A stretch of DNA of 64,000 nt, from NCBI GenBank assembly GCA_012932295.1, contig JAAONU010000009.1, positions 2,616,197-2,680,196 on the forward strand, written 5' to 3'. This DNA is from Cyclina sinensis. Its lineage: Eukaryota; Mollusca; Bivalvia; Venerida; Veneridae. Positions within the stretch are counted from its first letter, which is position 1, and each line of letters begins with the position of its first letter. The notes below the pieces were generated by a model, which was given only the letters and a program-made list of their open reading frames with translations, searched no databases and was not told the DNA's origin. Positions 58,841-64,000 of this stretch are shown here, piece after piece. Both the position numbers and the translations under genes were made by a program.

Positions 58841-61356
58841 TTTATGACCCCGAAGGGAGGCATGTAGTAATCACACTGTCCGTCCATCTGTCCAAAATCT
58901 TCATCTCCAAAACGGCTGGGGGGATTTCAGTGAAACTTTGCAGGAATGTTTGTCACCAAGCCTAGTTGTGCATGTCATCAGGATTTTCAGCTCGGATTGT
59001 TTGTAGCAGAGTTATGGGCCCTGAATGGTCATTTTTTGAGTAAAGTTTGTCCGGACTAGTTCTCCTATACTACTGATGGAATTCGAATGAAAATTTATAG
59101 GAACGATCTTTACCAAGAGGAGTTGCGCATATTTTATGGGTTTTACGGTTGAGTGATTTTTAACAAGGTTATGGCCCTTTGATTTTTTTGTACATAAAGT
59201 CTGGGCGCTTCATCTCCAAAACCTCTGGGGAGATTTCAGTGAAACTTCACAGGTATGTTTGTCACCAAGCCTAGTCGTGCATATTCTCAGGATTTTCGGC
59301 TCGGATTATTTCTGACAGAGTCATGGGCCCCTAAAATATCATGTAGGGAATACCTCCATTGTCCGCGCTTGATCTCCAAAATGGCTGGGGGCATTTCAGT
59401 GAAATTTTGCAGGAATGTTTGTCACCAAGCCTGGATGTGCATAGCTTTGGGATTTTTGGCTCGGCTTATTTTTAGCAAAGTTACTGACCCTGAATGGTCA
59501 TTTTTGAGTAAAGTCTGTCCGGACTAGTTCTCCTATACTACTGATGGAATTCATATGAAAATTTATAGGAATGATCTTTACCAAGGAGAGTTGCGCATAT
59601 ATTGCGGGTTTTACGGTTGAGTGATTTTTAGCTCACCTGTCACGTAGTGACAGAGTGAGCTTTTCTGATCACCTTTTGTCCGTCGTCAGTCCGTCTGTCT
59701 GTCCACAATTAGTTTTTTAACACTCTAGTGGTCACATTTTTGCCTCAATTGTCATGAAACTTGGTCAGGATGTTTGTGTCATTAATATCTCGGACGAGTT
59801 CGAACATGGGTTATCAGGGTTGGAAAAGTAGGTCACAGAGCCCAAATGTAGAAAAATCTTGTTAACACTCTAGAGGTTACATTTTCAGCCCAAATAATCT
59901 GGAAATTTGTCAGAAAGGTTGCCTTAAGGATTTCTAGATCAAGTTCGAATATGGGTCATCTTGGGTCACAAACTAGGTCACAGAGTCCAAATATGGAAAA
60001 ACCTTGTTAACATTCTAAAGGTAGCATTTTCAGTCCAAATAACCTGGAAATTTGTCAGAAAGGTTCTATCAATGATTTCTAGCTCAGTTTTGAATATAGG
60101 TTTTCTGGGGTCAAAAACTAGGTCACAGAGCCCGAAAGTAGAAAAACCTTGTTAACGCTCTAGAGGTTACAGTTTTAGTCCAAATGTCCTTGAAATTTGT
60201 CAGAAAGGTTGTTCCAATGATTTCTAGCTCAGATTTGGATATGGGTCATCTGGGATCAAAAATCAAGGTCACATTGTCCAAATATGTAAAAAAACTTTTT
60301 AACACTCCAGAGGTTACATTTTCAGTCCAAATATCCTGGAAATTTGTCAGACAGGTTTTCTTGATGATTTCTAGCTCAAGTTGGAGTATGGGTCATCTTG
60401 GGTCAAAAGCTAGGTCACAGAGCCCAAATATGGAAAAAAACCTTGTTAATACTCTAGAGGTAACAGTTTAATTCCAAATAACCTGGAAATTTGTCAGAAA
60501 GCTTAATTCTATGGTTTCTAGGTCAAGTTTGAATATTGGTCATCTGAAGTCGAAACATCTAGGTCACAGAGCCCAAATATCAAAAAACTTTGTAAACACT
60601 CTAGAGGCTACATTATCAGTCCAGATGTCCTGGAAATTTGTAGCTCAGATTTGGATATGGGTCATCTGGGGTCAAAAACTAGGTCACAGAGCCTAAATAT
60701 TGAAAAACCTTGTTAACACTAGAGGCTACTTTTTCAGTTCAAATATCCTGGAAATTTGTCAGAGAGATTGTTTTGATAATTTCTAGCTCAAGTTCGAATA
60801 TGGGACATCTAGGTTAAAAAACTAGGTCATAGAGCCCAAATATGGAAAAACCTTGTTAACATTCTAGAGGTTACATTTTCAGTACAAATAACCTTGAAAT
60901 TTGTCAAAGAGATTGTTTCAATAATTTCTAGGTCAAGTTCGAATATGCGTCATCTAGGGTCAATTAACCAGGTCCATAGCAACTTTGTTAAAAGCAGTCA
61001 TACTCAGGTGAGCGATACAGGGCCATCATGGCCCTCTTGTTAACAAAGTTATGGCCCTTTAATTTTTTTATACATAAAGTCAACACAGAGTCTTGTCCAC
61101 GCTTCATCTCCAAACCCCCTGGGGGGATTTCAGTGAAACTTCACAGGTATGTTTGTCATCAAGCCTAGTTGTGCATATTGTCAGGATTTTGGCTCGGATA
61201 ATTTCTGGCAGAATTATGGGCACTTAAAATATCAAGGAAGGAATCATTACTGGTTATTATTCTTTCCCAGAGACCTATTCAGTTACATATGTATGCAAGT
61301 TTGATTTCAAAGCTTCATTTCGGGGGCATATGTCACTTTACAGTGACAGCTCTTGT
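58841..61356 (+). repeat. Dispersed element downstream of the gene, host of a nested insertion
   Basis: Head TTATGACCCCGAAGGGAGGC then CACACTGTCCGTCC. Lines with CAAAACGGCTGGGGGGATTT recur, and the end is hairpin GTCACTTTACAGTGAC plus GCTCTTGTTTT. Interrupted at 59631-61040. Confidence 0.82.
59631..61040 (+). mobile_element. Full-length GCTCACC-type element with ~8 x 146-bp array, nested
   Basis: GCTCACCTGTCACGTAGTGA at the start, CAGGTGAGCGATACAGGGCC then ATCATGGCCCTCTTGT at the end, TA on both sides. GTTAAC-CTCTAGAGG lines sit at 59861, 60005, 60151, about 60297, 60445, 60592, 60712 and 60856. Open frames at 59961-60696 follow the array. The 3' end forms a 7-bp hairpin close to the terminus, as in Helitron/Helentron-like elements. 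Confidence 0.85.
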
Positions 61357-61402
61357 TTTTCAATCATTTAGCTGTAGTGGTGTGGGAGACAAACTGTTTT
61401 TA

Positions 61403-62030
61403 GCTGACCTGAGGGAAAGGCTCATGGTGAGCTACTGTGACAGCTCATTGTCCGTCGTCCATCAACAATTTGACTTAAACATCTCCTCAAAAACTACTTG
61501 CCAGAATTATACCAGACTTGGTCTGAAGCATCCTTGCAGGATCCTGTCTCAAGTTTATTTAAATGTGTGCACTTGGCTCCTTTAAGACTTAAAAATAGCA
61601 AAATATTTAAACTTCTTCTCCTCATAAACTACATGGTAGATCTTCATCAGACTTGGTCTGTAGCATGTGTATTAGGTCCTTTCTAAAATGAGAGCACTTG
61701 GTCCATTGTAGGGGCTCGATAGAGCTGTATATAGAAAGACTTTTAAACATATTCTCATGAACCAGTTGCTGGATCTTCATTAAACTTGATTTGTATATAA
61801 GGTTCTTTCTCAAGTTTGTTCAAATAGGAGCAAGTGGCCCAGTTGAGGGGATGCTAGAGCTAAATATAGACAAATCTTAAAAACATCTTCACATGAACCG
61901 CTTGATGGATCTTCATCAGACTTGGTCTGTAGCAAGTTAATAAGAAAGTTTGTGGAAATGGGAGCATTTGGTCCCTAAGACCATAAATGTCTTTAGGTGA
62001 GCAATTCAGGGCTATCATGACCCTCTTGTT
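61403..62030 (+). repeat. GCTCACC-type element, short copy
   Basis: Starts GCTGACCTGAGGGAAAGG, ends AGGTGAGCAATTCAGGGC, TATCATGACC and CTCTTGTT. CTTGGTCTGTAGCA lines recur three times. Confidence 0.78.
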
Positions 62031-63469
62031 CTAATCTGTCCAATCTCTGTCCGTCTGTCACGCTTTTTTCAGGATAATAGCTTGAGAAGTTTTTTTATGG
62101 ATCTGCATGAAACTTGCATATATTGGGTATGTTCGGAATGTATTTTCAGCAAAATCGGCAAAAAAACTGTACATGTAATACTGTAAAATAATTTCAAAAA
62201 GGTGGTTTTACAGCAATAACTCGATAGGAAAGTAGCCAATCTTCATGAAACTTGCATATGTTGTGTTTGGTGGGAAGTTGTTGCTAGGGTGTGAATTTCT
62301 ACAAGATCTGTCAATTAACTGTTACTGCTAGTTTGAAAAGAAAATATTTCCATGCTATATCTCACGAAGTTAAAGGCCTATGTTCATTAAACTTGTTTAT
62401 GTTTGGTAGCAAAGTTGCTTGGGTTTGAATTTCTGCCAATTAATTGTTATGTAATATTACATAATAGTTTGAAAAAAGCATTTCATTGCAATATCTCTCA
62501 AAGTTAAAAGGCCAATATACATGAAACTTGCATTTGTTATATTTGATGGCAAGCCCTTGCTTGGGTTTGAATTTCAGCCAAACCTGTCTGTTAACTGTTT
62601 CATAATATTAAAGGATTGTTTGACAAAAAACATTTCCATGCGATATCTGACATAATTAAGAGCCCATTCATGAAACTTTTGTGTTTGGTGGCAAGTCCGT
62701 GCTTCACTGTCAAACAGGTGGTGGGAGCCAAATGTTACGTTCTGTTACATCTACTTTGCAGTGATTAAGTGCTTTATTGGGTCTAAAATTTGCATTATCT
62801 GCCGGAGAAAAACCACTTTCTACAAAAAAAGTTGGAACAACATAATGTTTAACTGTGTTTCAGATAAAAGTTATTTTATTGATTAAAAGATGTGTGGAAA
62901 ATGTGTTTGTATTATTTGCCCGAAGCAGACATATTATCTTATAGTCCTGTCTGTCCGTGTGTTAGCAATTTGCTTTCTGGAGGATAACTTTGGTATCATT
63001 TGGCCTACAGTCTTCAAGCTTAATGTGATGATTGCCCACATTGAGTGGAAGACTGTTTTAGATTTTTTTGGCTTGGAAGGTCCAAGTCACAGTGACATGA
63101 ACATTGAAAATAATGTCCACTCTGTAACTTGACTACCACATGTCATACAGAGTTCATGATATGATTGCCTACATTGAAAAGATGAACCCTATGAACTTTA
63201 GGGTCAGTAGGTCAAAGGTAAAGGTGAAAATGATCAGAATCCTCTGTGTATCTTCATAAGCATTTATAATAGAAACTTCATATGATGATTTCCCACATTC
63301 AGAAGATGACCACTATGGAAGGTGACGGTGAAACAATGAAAAAAGCCATATACCGGCATAGGTTCTGCCAATTCTGAAATCTGCTTTAACATACCTAAAC
63401 AAATGCTCTGTCTATAGTGTTAATGTACAAAATGTATATACAAATGATACATGTATGTTCTGCCAATTA
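62031..63469. other. Decayed repeats, no gene
   Basis: Lines with CATGAAACTTGCATATGTT recur about every 120-130 bp from 62100 to 62700. The rest is low-complexity intergenic DNA. Confidence 0.5.
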
Positions 63470-63840
63470 TGATTTCATAAACTGCCAGCAATGCCCTTGA
63501 ATTATATATATACATCTGCCTTGGAAAACTGCCAGCAATGTCCTGGAATTATAGATACATACATCTGCCTGCAAAACTGCCCGCAATGTCCTCGAATAAT
63601 ATATATATATATATCTGCCTAGATAAACTGCCCGCCATGTCCTCGAATTATATATATACATCTGCCTAGATAAACTGCCCGCCATGTCCTCGAATTATAT
63701 ATATACATCTGCCTAGATAAACTGCCCGCCATGTCCTCGAATTATATATATACATCTGCCTAGATAAACTGCCCGCCATGTCATCGAATTATACATATAC
63801 ATCTGCCTAGGAAAACTACCAGCAATATCCTCGAATAATA
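63470..63840. repeat. 47-bp tandem array
   Basis: ACTGCCCGCCATGTCCTCGA followed by TATATATATACATCTGCC. Perfect 47-bp spacing at 63627, 63674, 63721 and 63768, with older variants (CTGCCAGCAATG) on both sides. Confidence 0.92.
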
Positions 63841-64000
63841 AATACTAAACAAAACTTGCAACGCACTGTTGTATATTTTGATCAATATTTTATTCAACAT
63901 TATACATAAAATAATGCTTCTATGCACACATATTTCACAATCATCTATTAGCAGGTTGCATAATTAGAATTTATTAAATCTTAATTAACAGCGAATAATA

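Noticed and set aside
59961..60696. Frames with repeated WKFVRKV and MGHLGSK words
   Set aside because: Products of the ~146-bp array in the nested element, not a protein family.

Overview
This is eukaryotic nuclear DNA. It is AT-rich, the genes are split by canonical GT..AG introns, and most of the window is made of dispersed repeats. The repeat families, above all elements starting with GCTCACCTG and ending in a small hairpin plus CTCTTGTT, are of a kind I associate with bivalve molluscs. The mollusc assignment is an inference from memory, not the result of a search.

One gene dominates the window. I can build a single plus-strand gene of 22 coding exons from 12929 to 58774. Every donor is GT and every acceptor AG, the reading frame stays open across all joins, and the coding length is 6450 nt (2149 aa plus stop). 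In order it encodes: a KMT5A/SET8-like SET methyltransferase domain (exons 1-4); a 16-nt microexon that is the weakest call; a 2.9-kb exon of degenerate NGDKAG/GSIA repeats (exon 6); an acidic SDESDESE linker (exon 7); a divergent FHA-like domain (exons 8-10); linkers, one of which (exon 12) is a duplicate of exon 7; a short coiled coil (exons 13-14); two zinc-finger-like motifs followed by a tyrosine-recombinase (Crypton/integrase-type) catalytic core with the R..R..H..Y residues present (exons 15-17); an acidic linker (exon 18); three tandemly duplicated basic exons (19-21); and a C-terminal Myb/SANT-like domain (exon 22). Every module is bounded by phase-1 introns. The window could therefore hold an undescribed chromatin-writer/recombinase fusion. 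Proof that it is one transcript needs RNA evidence.

Region by region: 1-6.9 kb is gene-poor AT-rich DNA with one tRNA-type SINE, two microsatellites and one short MITE. 6.9-9.4 kb is a 2.5-kb element with ~300-bp terminal inverted repeats and a 6-bp target duplication. 9.4-12.9 kb is unassigned and should contain any 5' untranslated exons. 12.9-58.8 kb is the gene. Its introns carry hAT-like elements with 5-bp target duplications, TA-flanked elements, a hAT transposase relic, segmental duplications and several satellite-bearing repeats. 58.8-64 kb is downstream repeat DNA, including a nested insertion at 59631-61040 and a 47-bp tandem array near 63.5 kb.

No rRNA, tRNA gene, CRISPR array or second intact protein-coding gene is supported.
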